DNA of 64,000 bases from Hymenobacter polaris (lineage in GTDB: Bacteria > Bacteroidota > Bacteroidia > Cytophagales > Hymenobacteraceae): positions 744,001-808,000 of the forward strand of contig NZ_JABBGH010000002.1 of the NCBI RefSeq assembly GCF_012927305.1, in the 5' to 3' direction. A program made the position numbers and the translations under genes. Under the pieces are notes generated by a model. That model did not search any database and was not told the origin of the DNA. It saw only the letters and a list, made by a program, of their open reading frames with translations. Positions 1 to 8,490 of the stretch are shown piece by piece (position 1 is the first letter of the stretch; each line of letters begins with the position of its first letter).

Positions 1-79
1 GCGGCACCGCCACCAGCAGCAGCAGGGTGAGGAAGGTGGAAAAATTCTTCTGGAACAGGGCGCGCAGAAAGGCTATCAT
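1..79 (-). CDS. N-terminus of a membrane protein (truncated by the window edge)
   Basis: An open frame starts at the ATG at 79 on the minus strand and runs off the left edge. The 26 visible residues begin MIAFLRALFQKNFSTF and continue into a Leu/Val-rich stretch, so the protein starts with a short amphipathic basic segment and then a probable transmembrane helix. Upstream ATG codons lead to immediate stops, which supports this start. The family cannot be recognised from so little sequence. Confidence 0.5.
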   Translation of the reverse strand, partial: MIAFLRALFQKNFSTFLTLLLLVAVP

Positions 80-97
80 GCTGGCATGAGGAGTCGT

Positions 98-138
98 AAA
101 AAAAGTGGGCCCGCCGGGCGGCCACCCGGCGGGCCCAC
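98..138 (-). terminator. Rho-independent terminator of the DUF2167 gene
   Basis: Perfect 14-bp GC-rich stem (105-118 paired with 125-138, 6-nt loop). On the minus strand it is followed by a run of seven T residues (104-98). It lies 36 bp past the stop codon of the minus-strand gene at 174-1082. Confidence 0.85.
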
Positions 139-173
139 CCGCTAGCTTACGGCCCTAGGCCACCAAAGGCTGC

Positions 174-1082
174 CTAGGCCGACTTATCGGCGTAGCCCTT
201 CAGGCGCTTGACGGCCGTCCAGACGGCGCCCACGGCCAGCAGGCCGGCCTTCCAGAATTGGCCTAGCACGGCTGCAGTGCCCGCGCCCCCTAGGGCCTTG
301 CCCGCCACCAAGCCGCCGAGTGAGTAGGCGGCCAGCTCGTCGTGCTCGGGCTGGAAATCGGCGTACTGCTCGCCACGCGCAAACTGCACGCCCGCCAGCA
401 GGGCTGGCATGCTAGACTTGATTTCGGGCAGGTACTTGGGCTCGGCAATGGCGTTGAGCACCAGCACGCCCTGGCGGCCCAGCACCCGCACCTGGTAGTT
501 GAGGGTTTGGGTGGGGTCGGTGCCGAAGCGCAGCAGCTTGCCCCAATATAGGGCGTGGTGCTGCGCGTCGTAGGCCGGCTTGGCGCCCCAGCCCGCTAGG
601 TGAATGGGGGCGTAGCCGGCGGCCACGCGCGCGGCATTGTTGCCCTCGGTTTGGCGCTGCATGTCGGCCAGCAGGCGGTGGTCGTCGAGGCTGGCCGCGT
701 CAGCATCCTTCACGTGGCCAATGGGGTCAAACTCCACGATGTAGCCCCAACTTTTGTCGGCCAGCGGCGCGGCGTCGGTGGGGAAAAGCATGCCCAGGTT
801 GGCCCGGCGCGGGTTGTGCCACAGCTCGTGCAGCACGTAGGCGCTCTGGGTCGAGTCGAGGTAGTGGAAGCCTGCGGGCACGGTTAGCTCACCAATGCCG
901 CCGGGCAGCGCAATGCGGCCCGTCTGGTAGCGGAAAGTGGCATTGATGGAATCGGCCCGGGCGGGAGAAATTGCGGCGGCCGTCGGTAAATTTTTTTTGA
1001 GCTGGGGCGCGGGCGCCGCCTCGGTAGTCCGGCTGGCAGTGCTGGCTAGTAGAATGAGAATAGCGAATACTGATTTTTTCAT
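174..1082 (-). CDS. DUF2167 family exported/membrane protein
   Basis: 302 residues. The first ~22 residues form a signal peptide (MKKSVFAILILLAS... ending TEAAPA). The body matches my recollection of the DUF2167 family: a VPAGFHYLD segment, a 'GMLFPTD...WGYIVEFDPIGHVKDADA' type region, GWGAKPAYD, LNYQVRVLGRQGVL and a C-terminal Gly/Ala-rich helical region (about residues 250-295) that is probably membrane-embedded. The biochemical function of the family is unknown to me; it is found in envelopes of diverse bacteria. The gene is transcribed alone, with its own terminator, and is divergent from the transsulfuration gene. The 258-bp AT-rich gap between the two holds both promoters. Confidence 0.75.
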   Translation of the reverse strand: MKKSVFAILILLASTASRTTEAAPAPQLKKNLPTAAAISPARADSINATFRYQTGRIALPGGIGELTVPAGFHYLDSTQSAYVLHELWHNPRRANLGMLFPTDAAPLADKSWGYIVEFDPIGHVKDADAASLDDHRLLADMQRQTEGNNAARVAAGYAPIHLAGWGAKPAYDAQHHALYWGKLLRFGTDPTQTLNYQVRVLGRQGVLVLNAIAEPKYLPEIKSSMPALLAGVQFARGEQYADFQPEHDELAAYSLGGLVAGKALGGAGTAAVLGQFWKAGLLAVGAVWTAVKRLKGYADKSA

Positions 1083-1325
1083 AAAAAAGCGGGCTAGGGT
1101 CGGCTACGTGACTAAGATACTAAGCTTGCGAATTATTGCTACTACTCGGTGCTAAATAGTTGCTTTATTGAGGTTAGGCTAAATAAGCGCGAAAATGTTC
1201 AGCGGGAAGTTATCCAGATAGCCTCCACCGTAAAATGATTTTTAGAATTAAGATAAATCTTGTTATTAGTCAATTTTAAATAGTAATTGAGTTGCCTCGC
1301 TGGCTTAGCCGCGGGCGGTAGCCGG

Positions 1326-1333
1326 TACCTTTG
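1326..1333 (+). promoter_or_regulatory. Probable -7 element (TACCTTTG)
   Basis: Exact match to the Bacteroidota -7 consensus TAnnTTTG, only 8 bp before the ATG at 1341, which would give a leaderless or near-leaderless transcript. No clear TTG element lies 19-20 bp upstream, so the call is moderate. Confidence 0.5.
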
Positions 1334-1340
1334 CTAGTCT

Positions 1341-2483
1341 ATGAAGTTTGCCACCAAAGCCATCCACGCCGGGGTGCATCCTGACCCCACGACCGGGGCC
1401 ATTATGACCCCCATTTACCAAACCTCGACCTATGCTCAGCGCTCGCCGGGCGATAACAAAGGCTACGAGTACTCGCGCACCCACAACCCCACCCGCACCC
1501 AACTGCAGAATGCGCTGGCTGCCCTCGACGGCGGCGAGCACGGGTTGGCGTTTGCCTCGGGCATGGCGGCCATCGACTGCGTGCTGCGCCTGTTGAAGCC
1601 CGGCGACGAGGTGATTTCAACCGACGACCTCTACGGCGGCAGCTACCGCATCATGACCAAGGTGTACGAGCCGCTGGGCATCGTTTTTCACTTTGTGCCG
1701 ATGCGCGATTTAGCTTCGGTGCGCGAGAAAGTGAGCGCCAAAACCAAGCTCATATGGGTGGAAACGCCCACTAACCCGCTGCTCAACATCATCGATATTG
1801 CGGGCGTGGCGGCCATTGCCAAGGAAGCCGGCGCGCTGCTGGCCGTCGATAATACCTTCTCGACGCCCTACCTGCAGGAGCCGCTGGCCCTAGGGGCCGA
1901 CATCGTGGTGTACTCGCTAACCAAGTACATGGGCGGGCACTCCGATGTGGTGATGGGCGCGCTGGTGTTTAACGGCGAAGAACTGCTGAAAGACCTGAGC
2001 TTTTACCAGAATGCCTGCGGCGGTACGCCGGGGCCGCAGGATTGCTTTTTGGTGCTGCGCGGCCTCAAGACCCTGCACCTGCGCATGCAGCGCCACTGCG
2101 AGAACGGCCGCGCCGTGGCCGAGTACCTGCGCCAGCACCCGCGGGTGGAAAAGGTGTACTGGCCCGGCTTCGAGAGCCACCCTAACCACGCCGTGGCGGC
2201 CCGCCAGATGCGCGACTTTGGGGGCATGATTTCGTTTGTGCTCAAGGGCGACCAGCAGGCCGATGCCATTGCGGTGCTGGAGAAATTCCAGCTCTTTACC
2301 CTGGCCGAGAGCCTAGGCGGCGTGGAAAGCCTGAGCGGCCACCCCGCCACCATGACCCACGCCAGCATTCCGCCCGCGCAGCGCCGCAAGGCCGGCCTCA
2401 GTGACTCGCTCATTCGCCTGAGCGTGGGCGTGGAGGACGCCGAGGATTTGATTGATGACCTGGCCCAGGCCCTTGGGGAATGA
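1341..2483 (+). CDS. Cystathionine gamma-synthase / gamma-lyase type PLP enzyme
   Basis: 380 residues, the usual length for Cys/Met metabolism PLP enzymes. Visible hallmarks: YEYSRTHNPTR near residues 42-52 (phosphate/substrate contacts), FASGMAA near 71-77, the cofactor aspartate in AVDNTFSTP (D170) and the Schiff-base lysine K195 in SLTKYMGGHSDV, followed by the conserved C-terminal SLGGVESL and a 'SHP...THAS' substrate-binding region. Such enzymes join or cleave cystathionine in the cytoplasm (methionine/cysteine transsulfuration). Sequence alone does not separate synthase (MetB) from gamma-lyase, and no other sulfur gene is adjacent, so no symbol is given. A long inverted repeat begins at the stop codon. 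Confidence 0.9.
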   Translation: MKFATKAIHAGVHPDPTTGAIMTPIYQTSTYAQRSPGDNKGYEYSRTHNPTRTQLQNALAALDGGEHGLAFASGMAAIDCVLRLLKPGDEVISTDDLYGGSYRIMTKVYEPLGIVFHFVPMRDLASVREKVSAKTKLIWVETPTNPLLNIIDIAGVAAIAKEAGALLAVDNTFSTPYLQEPLALGADIVVYSLTKYMGGHSDVVMGALVFNGEELLKDLSFYQNACGGTPGPQDCFLVLRGLKTLHLRMQRHCENGRAVAEYLRQHPRVEKVYWPGFESHPNHAVAARQMRDFGGMISFVLKGDQQADAIAVLEKFQLFTLAESLGGVESLSGHPATMTHASIPPAQRRKAGLSDSLIRLSVGVEDAEDLIDDLAQALGE

Positions 2484-2549
2484 GCAATTAACAAGGAGCA
2501 AGGAGCATTTGCCAAGTGGTAATTGCTCCTTGCTCCTTGTTAATTGCTC
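2482..2549. repeat. Intergenic palindromic repeat, 26-bp arms
   Basis: Perfect inverted repeat: 2482-2507 pairs with 2524-2549 around a 16-nt loop. The arms are built from short internal direct repeats (aaggagcaaggagca). The left arm overlaps the stop codon of the preceding gene. It may act as a terminator, but it has a different composition from the GC-stem/U-tract terminators elsewhere in the window and looks like a mobile palindrome. Confidence 0.85.
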
Positions 2550-2621
2550 ACTGTAAAAAAATCCTGCCTGTGCCTGGCGTGCGTACATTTAGCATATCCT
2601 ACCCTTGCTACTTCGTGCGCC

Positions 2622-3332
2622 ATGCGTTTGCTTGCCGGTTTGTTGCTTTTTGTTGCGGCCTGCACCTCGGCCGCCGACCCCGTGCCCATGTCGCCCACTA
2701 CTGCTCCCACGGCTACCCTCCTGAGCGGCCCCGTGCCTTATTTGGCCCTCGGTGACTCTTATACCATTGGCCAGGGCGTGGCCAGTGCCGCCGACCGCTG
2801 GCCCAACCAGATGGCGACCCTGGCCCGCGCCCAAGGCCTTGACGTGCGCCCGCCCGACATCATCGCTAAAACCGGCTGGACCACTACCAACCTGCTCGAT
2901 GCCCTGGCCACCAGCGGCAACACGCGCACCGATTACGGCCTGGTATCGCTGCTGATTGGGGTAAACGACCAGTACGAGGGCCAGAGCATTGATGTATTCC
3001 GCAGCGAGTTTAAGCGCTTGCTGGGGCGGGCTACCGTGTTTGCCGGCGGCCGGGCTGAGCGGGTGCTGGTGCTCAGCATTCCCGATTGGGGGCAGTCGCC
3101 CTTCGCCAGCGGCATGAACCGCCCGCTCATCGCGCAGCAGATTGACCAGTTCAACGCCGTGGCCTTGGAGGAGTGCCAGCGGGTGGGCATCGTGTTCGTC
3201 AACATCACCCCCTTCACGCGCAGCGCGGGCGCCGACCCCACCCAGTTTGTGGACGACGGCCTGCACTACACGGGCATCAGCATGACGCCCTGGGCCCAGC
3301 GCGCCCTGGGGGCCGTGAAACAGATGCGCTAG
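2622..3332 (+). CDS. SGNH/GDSL-family lipoprotein hydrolase
   Basis: 236 residues from the ATG at 2622. That start was chosen because it begins directly with a lipoprotein signal (MRLLAGLLLFVAAC, lipobox VAAC, lipidated Cys14). The SGNH fold is shown by block I LALGDSYTIGQ (nucleophile S46), block III-like LLIGVNDQY (the GxND motif) and block V DGLHYTG near the C-terminus with the D212/H215 pair. These enzymes hydrolyse esters (lipids, acetylated sugars, thioesters); the substrate is not evident. The protein is expected in the envelope, anchored to a membrane. The gene stands between a palindromic repeat and a barrel gene on the same strand. Confidence 0.85.
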   Translation: MRLLAGLLLFVAACTSAADPVPMSPTTAPTATLLSGPVPYLALGDSYTIGQGVASAADRWPNQMATLARAQGLDVRPPDIIAKTGWTTTNLLDALATSGNTRTDYGLVSLLIGVNDQYEGQSIDVFRSEFKRLLGRATVFAGGRAERVLVLSIPDWGQSPFASGMNRPLIAQQIDQFNAVALEECQRVGIVFVNITPFTRSAGADPTQFVDDGLHYTGISMTPWAQRALGAVKQMR

Positions 3333-3475
3333 GCGAGGATTAGGCGGCGCTAGTCGATTGCGGCGCTTAGAAAGCTCGGCCGCCGGGCAATACTTCCGAA
3401 GTTTGCGGCGTAGTAGGGCCGGGGTTGGCTGGCCTTTTCAGCCAATTTTCAGTATCCTCCCCGCTCTTTGTGTGT

Positions 3476-4210
3476 ATGAAGTATATGCTGCTTGCGCTGC
3501 CCCTAGGGGTGCTGGCGCTACCCGCCCTCGGGCAAAAAATAGAATACTCGGGGCGCGCCACGGTCGGCTTTGGAGGTTTTCGGGGCGATAACTCAACGGC
3601 GATTACCGCGGTAAATTTGTCCAACAACGTGCCCAACTCGGAAAGTAGCCGCGCCGTGAACCCCTACGGTAATAGCCTGGGCGTGGGCGGCGGCCTGGCC
3701 GTGCGGGCGCAGTACGTGGCCAAATTTAAAGCGCTGGCCGCGTTCGACTTAGGCTACGATTTTATTAACAGCAAGGCCGACGTAAATACCCTGGCCTACA
3801 ACAGCACCGTGATGCCCTTCACCCGCTCGGGCTCGGGCACGGTGCATTTGTTTACGCACGCCATTACGGCCTTTGGCGGAGTGGGCTACCGCCTAGGGGG
3901 CGGCGAGGGCCAGAAGCTGGCCATTGACCTGCTGGTGGGCCCCGAGCTGGCCTATGCCGTGGCCCAGCAAGAGTCGGGCAGCGGCACCGACAGCAACGGC
4001 AGCGACTGGAGCACCAGCCTCGCGCGCACCCCCGCCAACCGCCTCGACTTCCGGCTGCGCGGCGACGTGACGGTGTGGGTGAAGCAGCTGGGGCTGGTGG
4101 GCAGCTACTCCTACGGCTTCACCAACTATCAGCCCGGCACCGCCAGCGTGCGCTACCCCGACGCCGAAATCAAGCTGATTCGCGTGGGCCTGGCTTACCG
4201 GTTTAAGTAG
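3476..4210 (+). CDS. Outer-membrane beta-barrel protein
   Basis: 244 residues from the ATG at 3476, which directly precedes a signal peptide (MKYMLLALPLGVLALPALGQ). The mature part alternates hydrophobic and polar residues, with Gly/Tyr-rich strands such as GYDFIN, GGVGYRLGG and VGSYSYGFTNY, and ends in LIRVGLAYRFK, a typical outer-membrane C-terminal strand. No enzyme motif is visible. It resembles the small porin-like barrels common in Bacteroidota; its partner or ligand is unknown. Confidence 0.7.
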   Translation: MKYMLLALPLGVLALPALGQKIEYSGRATVGFGGFRGDNSTAITAVNLSNNVPNSESSRAVNPYGNSLGVGGGLAVRAQYVAKFKALAAFDLGYDFINSKADVNTLAYNSTVMPFTRSGSGTVHLFTHAITAFGGVGYRLGGGEGQKLAIDLLVGPELAYAVAQQESGSGTDSNGSDWSTSLARTPANRLDFRLRGDVTVWVKQLGLVGSYSYGFTNYQPGTASVRYPDAEIKLIRVGLAYRFK

Positions 4211-4223
4211 GCTTGGCAGTGCC

Positions 4224-4270
4224 AAAGCAAAACGTCATGCTGAGCTTGCCAAAGCATGACGTTTTGCTTT
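4224..4270. repeat. Short palindromic repeat containing the core gtcatgct
   Basis: Perfect 18-bp arms (4224-4241 and 4253-4270) with an 11-nt loop, 13 bp after the barrel gene stop. The arm ends in gtcatgct and the loop begins gagcttg, a core shared with the longer repeats at 11152, 42138 and 46644, so this looks like a shortened or diverged member of that family. Confidence 0.75.
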
Positions 4271-4373
4271 AGTGTGACGGACGGTTTGTAGGCGCGGCCG
4301 GCGCCCGCGTTAAAGCAAGCCGGCGGGTTTTGCGTCTGTTGGCCAAGCCGCCTCCCTAGGGTGGTTTTTGCCG

Positions 4374-5393
4374 ATGACGCTTTTGCAACCCGGCCGGGCC
4401 GGCCGCCGCTACCTCAACGTACTGCCTACTACCACGCAGCCGCCTTCGGGCTACGCCCAACTGCTGCGCCGATTTTTATTTGAGAAAAACGACCGGCAGC
4501 CCCGCCAGACCCTAGGGCCGTTTCGGGCCGATGCGGCGGCGCTGGCGCAGCCCGTGCCGGCCGACGCCTTGCGCGCTACCTGGCTGGGCCACAGCACGGT
4601 GCTGCTGGAGCTAGACGGCCGCCGCTTCCTCACCGACCCGGTGTGGGCCCAGCGCGCCGCGCCGGTGCAGTGGCTGGGGCCGCGCCGGTTTTTTGCGCCG
4701 CCGCTCGCCCTGGCCGCCGTGCCGCCGCTCGATGGCGTTATCCTCTCGCACGACCACTACGACCACCTCGACCCCGCCGCCGTGCGCTACCTGGCCGGGC
4801 GGGGCACGCCGTTTTTTTGCCCCCTGGGGGTGGGCCGCCACCTGCGCCGCTGGGGCGTACCGGCCGCCCAAATCACCGAGCGGGGCTGGTGGGAAAGCGT
4901 GGCCCTAGGGCCCGACTTCGAGCTAACGGCCACCCCGGCGCGGCACTTCTCGGGCCGGGGCCTGCTCGACCGCGACCGCACGCTGTGGGCGTCCTGGGTG
5001 CTTCGGGGGCCTAGGCACCGGGTGTTTTTTGGCGGCGACTCAGGGCCGTTTGACGAGGCCTTTCAACAGATTGGGGCGCAATTTGGGCCGTTCGACTTGG
5101 CGATGCTGGAAATAGGGGCGGCCGATGCCGAGTGGGCCGGTATTCATTTGGGCCCCGATAATGCCCTGGCGGCGCACCAGCTGCTGGGCGGCGGGCCGCT
5201 GCTGCCCCTGCACTGGGGCACCTTCAACCTGGCGCTGCACGCTTGGCGCCAGCCGGTGCAGCGCCTACTGGCGGCCGCCGGGCCGGCGGTGTCGCTGCTG
5301 CTGCCCGCCCCCGGCCAGCGCGTAGACGTGGCTGCCGGGCCGCTCAATAGCCACTGGTGGGAGCCGGCAGCGGCAAGCCAGGTGCTTGCCTGA
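4374..5393 (+). CDS. Metallo-beta-lactamase fold hydrolase (UlaG/RomA/NAPE-PLD-like)
   Basis: 339 residues from the ATG at 4374; a TTG two codons upstream is an alternative. No signal peptide, so cytoplasmic. The zinc site is clear: GHSTVLLELDG then a TDPVW segment, and the HxHxDH motif in LSHDHYDHLD, with later ligands in ARHFSG, FFGGDSG and a C-terminal LLPLHWGTFNLA. This pattern is that of MBL proteins annotated as NAPE-hydrolysing phospholipase D-like or RomA-like; the true substrate cannot be told from sequence. The reading frame is very GC-rich. The next gene has its own promoter. Confidence 0.85.
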   Translation: MTLLQPGRAGRRYLNVLPTTTQPPSGYAQLLRRFLFEKNDRQPRQTLGPFRADAAALAQPVPADALRATWLGHSTVLLELDGRRFLTDPVWAQRAAPVQWLGPRRFFAPPLALAAVPPLDGVILSHDHYDHLDPAAVRYLAGRGTPFFCPLGVGRHLRRWGVPAAQITERGWWESVALGPDFELTATPARHFSGRGLLDRDRTLWASWVLRGPRHRVFFGGDSGPFDEAFQQIGAQFGPFDLAMLEIGAADAEWAGIHLGPDNALAAHQLLGGGPLLPLHWGTFNLALHAWRQPVQRLLAAAGPAVSLLLPAPGQRVDVAAGPLNSHWWEPAAASQVLA

Positions 5394-5450
5394 AAAGCAG
5401 CGGCCGTCGACGGGGCCAAGGTAGCATTTGGCTTATAGGAAGAGTAAATG

Positions 5451-5480
5451 TTGCCTGGGTAGGTTTCGCGTGTAACTTGC
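5451..5480 (+). promoter_or_regulatory. Candidate Bacteroidota promoter for the TonB-dependent receptor
   Basis: TTG at 5451-5453, a 19-bp spacer, then TAACTTGC at 5473-5480, close to the TTG-N19-TAnnTTTG consensus. It lies 45 bp before the receptor's start codon. The same TAACTTGC string also occurs before the aminopeptidase gene near 31390. Confidence 0.5.
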
Positions 5481-5525
5481 GAGCTTCATAAGTTCAACAA
5501 TTCACGCCGTTAGCCTCCTATTTGC

Positions 5526-8333
5526 ATGAAGCACCCGCTACTCGTACCTCTATTCGTTGCCACCGCCCTGGCCGCGCAGGCCCAGAAAATTACCGTTACC
5601 GGCCGGGTGCTGAGCACCGCCGGCGAGGCCCAGCCGGGCGCCACCGTGCTGGAGCGCGGCACCACCAACGGCACCGCTACCGGCGCCAATGGCGAGTTTA
5701 GCCTCAGCGTGGCGCCCACCGCTACGCTCACTATTTCGGCCATCGGCTTCGCCACCCAAACCATTGCCGTGCAGGGCCGCCCGCGCATCGACGTGCGCCT
5801 GGTAGCCTCGGCCACCGACCTGAGCGACGTGGTAGTAACCGGCTCGCGCGCCACCGAAGGCCGCTCTAATATCCTGACTACCGCGCCCGTGGACGTTATT
5901 TCGGCCCGCGAAATCAAAGCCTTTGCCCAAACCGACGTGGCCCAGGTGCTCACCTACGTGGCGCCCTCGTTTCAGTCGTCGCGCCAAAGTATTTCTGACG
6001 GCACCGACTTCGTGGACCCGGCCAGCCTGCGGGGCCTAGGGCCCGACCAGGTGCTGGTGCTGGTAAACGGCAAGCGCCGCCACAACTCGGCCCTGGTGAA
6101 CATCAACGGCACGGTGGGCCGCGGCTCGGTGGGCACCGACTTGAACGTGATTCCTACGGCTAGCATCAAGCGCATTGAGGTGCTGCGCGACGGTGCGGCG
6201 GCCCTCTACGGCTCCGACGCCATTGCGGGCGTTATCAATATCCAGCTCAAGGACGATAGCGTGGGCGTGCAAACCAGCGGCTACTACGGTCAAACTATTG
6301 AGAACGATGGTAAAACTGAGCAGGCCGACGTCAACATCGGCCTGGGGCTAGGCGGGCGCGGCTTCCTGGACATCAGCGGGCAGTTTTTGAACCGCGGCTA
6401 CACTAACCGCGCCTTTGCCGACACGGCGCCCCTCATCTACCTAGGGGCCAACGGCGGTCAATACCCCAGCTCGGCCACCACCGAGCAAGCCCGCATCGAC
6501 CTTAAAAACCAGGATAACGCCCTGGTGGCCGCCAACGGCTTCGACCGCGTGGATATTCGGGTGGGGCAGTCGTCGTCGCGCAACTACGGCGGCTATCTCA
6601 ACGGCGGCTACCGGCTCAACGGTGGCTACGAGCTGTACGTGGGCGGCGGCGCCTCGTACCGCACGGGCCGCGGGCCGGGCTTCAACCGCCTGCCCAACCA
6701 GCCCACGCAGAGTGACCTCAACATCTATCCCAACGGCTTCTTGCCGTTCATCAACACCACCATCTACGACCAGTCGGCCATCACGGGCATCCGCAAGAGC
6801 TTTGGCGGCTTCGATGTGGATTTGAGCAACACCTTCGGGCGCAACGAGCTGGACTACCAAGTGGACGGCTCCATCAACGCCTCGCTGCCCCAGGCCCCGA
6901 GCCTGGTGAACGTGAACCCGACCAGCTTCTACGCCGGCAAGCTGGCCTTCCTGCAGAATACCACTAACCTGGGCTTCGTGCGCAAGTTTCGCGACCTAGG
7001 GCCCCTGGCTACGCTGAACGTGGCGTTTGGGGGCGAGTTCCGAGTGGATAACTTCCAGATTGGGCGCGGCGAATACGCTTCCTACATCAACGGCGGGCGC
7101 CTCTACAACAACGCGCCCACGGCGTCGGGCTCGCAGGTGTTTCCGGGCTACCAGCCGCAGGATGAGGTGAATAAGAGCCGCACCAACCTGGCGGGTTACG
7201 TGGATTTGGAAAGCGACGTGACCGACCGCCTGCTGGTGCACGTGGCGGGCCGCGCCGAACGCTACAGCGACTTTGGCGGCAACGTGAGCGGGCAGGCCGG
7301 CGCGCGCTTCAGCATCGTGGAGGGCCTGGCCCTACGCGGCTCCATTGGCAACGGCTTCCGGGCGCCTTCCTTGCAGCAGCGCTACTTCACCAACACCAGC
7401 ACCCAGTTTGTGAGCGGCGTGGCCAACCAGGTGCTCACCGTGAACAACGACAACCCGATTGTGCGCAACAGCTTCACGAGCGCCCAGCCAGGCTTTGGGG
7501 TGGAGGCGCTCAAGCAGGAGAAATCCACTAACTACAGCGCTGGCATCACGGCCAGCATCGGGCGGCAGTTCACCTTCACGGCCGATGCCTACCAGATTGA
7601 TATCCGCGACCGCATCGTGCTCTCGTCGCAGTTTACGCGCACCAACCCGCTGGTAAACACCATCCTAGGGTCGCTGGCCGTAAGCCGGGTGCAGTTCTTC
7701 GCCAACGCCGTGAACACCCGCACCCAGGGCATCGACGTGGTGGCCAACGAGCGCCTGCCGCTGAGCGACAAGGCGCGCATCACGCTGACGGCCGCCGCCA
7801 ACTTCAACAAAACCGAGGTAACGAACTTCAACAGCACGTCCTCGACCATAAACAACGACCAGACCGCCGGCACCACCAACCTGCAAAACACGCTCTTCGA
7901 CCGCCAGCAGCGCACGCGCCTCGAAAACGGCAACCCGCGCAGCAAGATTAACCTGTCGGCGCTGCTCAACTACGGCATCTTTGGGCTGGAGGCGCGCTCG
8001 GTGCGCTTCGGCGAGGTGCAAACGGCCGACGCCGACCCCACCCGCTCGTTCCTGGACCAAACGTACTCGGCTAAGTGGATTACCGATTTCACGCTGAGCG
8101 CGCAGTTTACCAAGCAAGTGGGCCTGACGGTGGGCGTCAACAACATCTTCAACGTGTACCCGGACAAGATTTACGTCAACCCCCGCAACAACGCCACCAA
8201 CACTTCGGTAGACCCCAACCTGAGCTATAATTCGACCCTGGACAACTCCAACCGCGGCCGTTTCCTCTACAACCCCAACCAGTTTGGCTTCAACGGCGCG
8301 TTCTATTTCACGCGCCTGTCCATTTTGCTGTAG
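5526..8333 (+). CDS. TonB-dependent outer-membrane receptor
   Basis: 935 residues. Order: signal peptide (MKHPLLVPLFVATALAAQAQ), a carboxypeptidase-regulatory-like beta domain (about residues 22-100, beginning KITVTGRVLS), a plug domain (about 105-240, with the VLRDGAAALYGSDAIAGVINI region) and a large 22-stranded barrel ending in a short hydrophobic strand with terminal Leu. TonB-dependent receptors move scarce ligands such as iron chelates, cobalamin or oligosaccharides across the outer membrane using proton-motive force. No SusD partner follows, so it is not a SusCD pair; the ligand is unknown. It has an upstream promoter match and a strong terminator, so it appears monocistronic. Confidence 0.9.
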   Translation: MKHPLLVPLFVATALAAQAQKITVTGRVLSTAGEAQPGATVLERGTTNGTATGANGEFSLSVAPTATLTISAIGFATQTIAVQGRPRIDVRLVASATDLSDVVVTGSRATEGRSNILTTAPVDVISAREIKAFAQTDVAQVLTYVAPSFQSSRQSISDGTDFVDPASLRGLGPDQVLVLVNGKRRHNSALVNINGTVGRGSVGTDLNVIPTASIKRIEVLRDGAAALYGSDAIAGVINIQLKDDSVGVQTSGYYGQTIENDGKTEQADVNIGLGLGGRGFLDISGQFLNRGYTNRAFADTAPLIYLGANGGQYPSSATTEQARIDLKNQDNALVAANGFDRVDIRVGQSSSRNYGGYLNGGYRLNGGYELYVGGGASYRTGRGPGFNRLPNQPTQSDLNIYPNGFLPFINTTIYDQSAITGIRKSFGGFDVDLSNTFGRNELDYQVDGSINASLPQAPSLVNVNPTSFYAGKLAFLQNTTNLGFVRKFRDLGPLATLNVAFGGEFRVDNFQIGRGEYASYINGGRLYNNAPTASGSQVFPGYQPQDEVNKSRTNLAGYVDLESDVTDRLLVHVAGRAERYSDFGGNVSGQAGARFSIVEGLALRGSIGNGFRAPSLQQRYFTNTSTQFVSGVANQVLTVNNDNPIVRNSFTSAQPGFGVEALKQEKSTNYSAGITASIGRQFTFTADAYQIDIRDRIVLSSQFTRTNPLVNTILGSLAVSRVQFFANAVNTRTQGIDVVANERLPLSDKARITLTAAANFNKTEVTNFNSTSSTINNDQTAGTTNLQNTLFDRQQRTRLENGNPRSKINLSALLNYGIFGLEARSVRFGEVQTADADPTRSFLDQTYSAKWITDFTLSAQFTKQVGLTVGVNNIFNVYPDKIYVNPRNNATNTSVDPNLSYNSTLDNSNRGRFLYNPNQFGFNGAFYFTRLSILL

Positions 8334-8365
8334 GCAATTGCCTAGGCCCGCTGGCTACGCAAAAG

Positions 8366-8396
8366 GCCCGCCCCCAACAATGGGGCGGGCTTTTTT
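8366..8396 (+). terminator. Rho-independent terminator
   Basis: 9-bp stem gcccgcccc/ggggcgggc (8366-8374, 8382-8390) followed by six T residues, 33 bp past the TonB-dependent receptor stop. Confidence 0.9.
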
Positions 8397-8490
8397 GGCA
8401 CGTGCTATCCATAATTAATAGTAGGGGCGGGGCTCGTCCCTACCATAGGCTGACCCTAAAACTGCCCTAGGGCAACCCCAGCGGGCAAGG

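Noticed and set aside
2003..2515. Open frame of 170 codons on the minus strand
   Set aside because: Antisense to the PLP enzyme, and its start region is repeat sequence.
2589..3266. Open frame of 225 codons on the minus strand
   Set aside because: Antisense to the SGNH lipoprotein gene, which has clear catalytic blocks; the frame is a product of high GC and has no recognisable domain.
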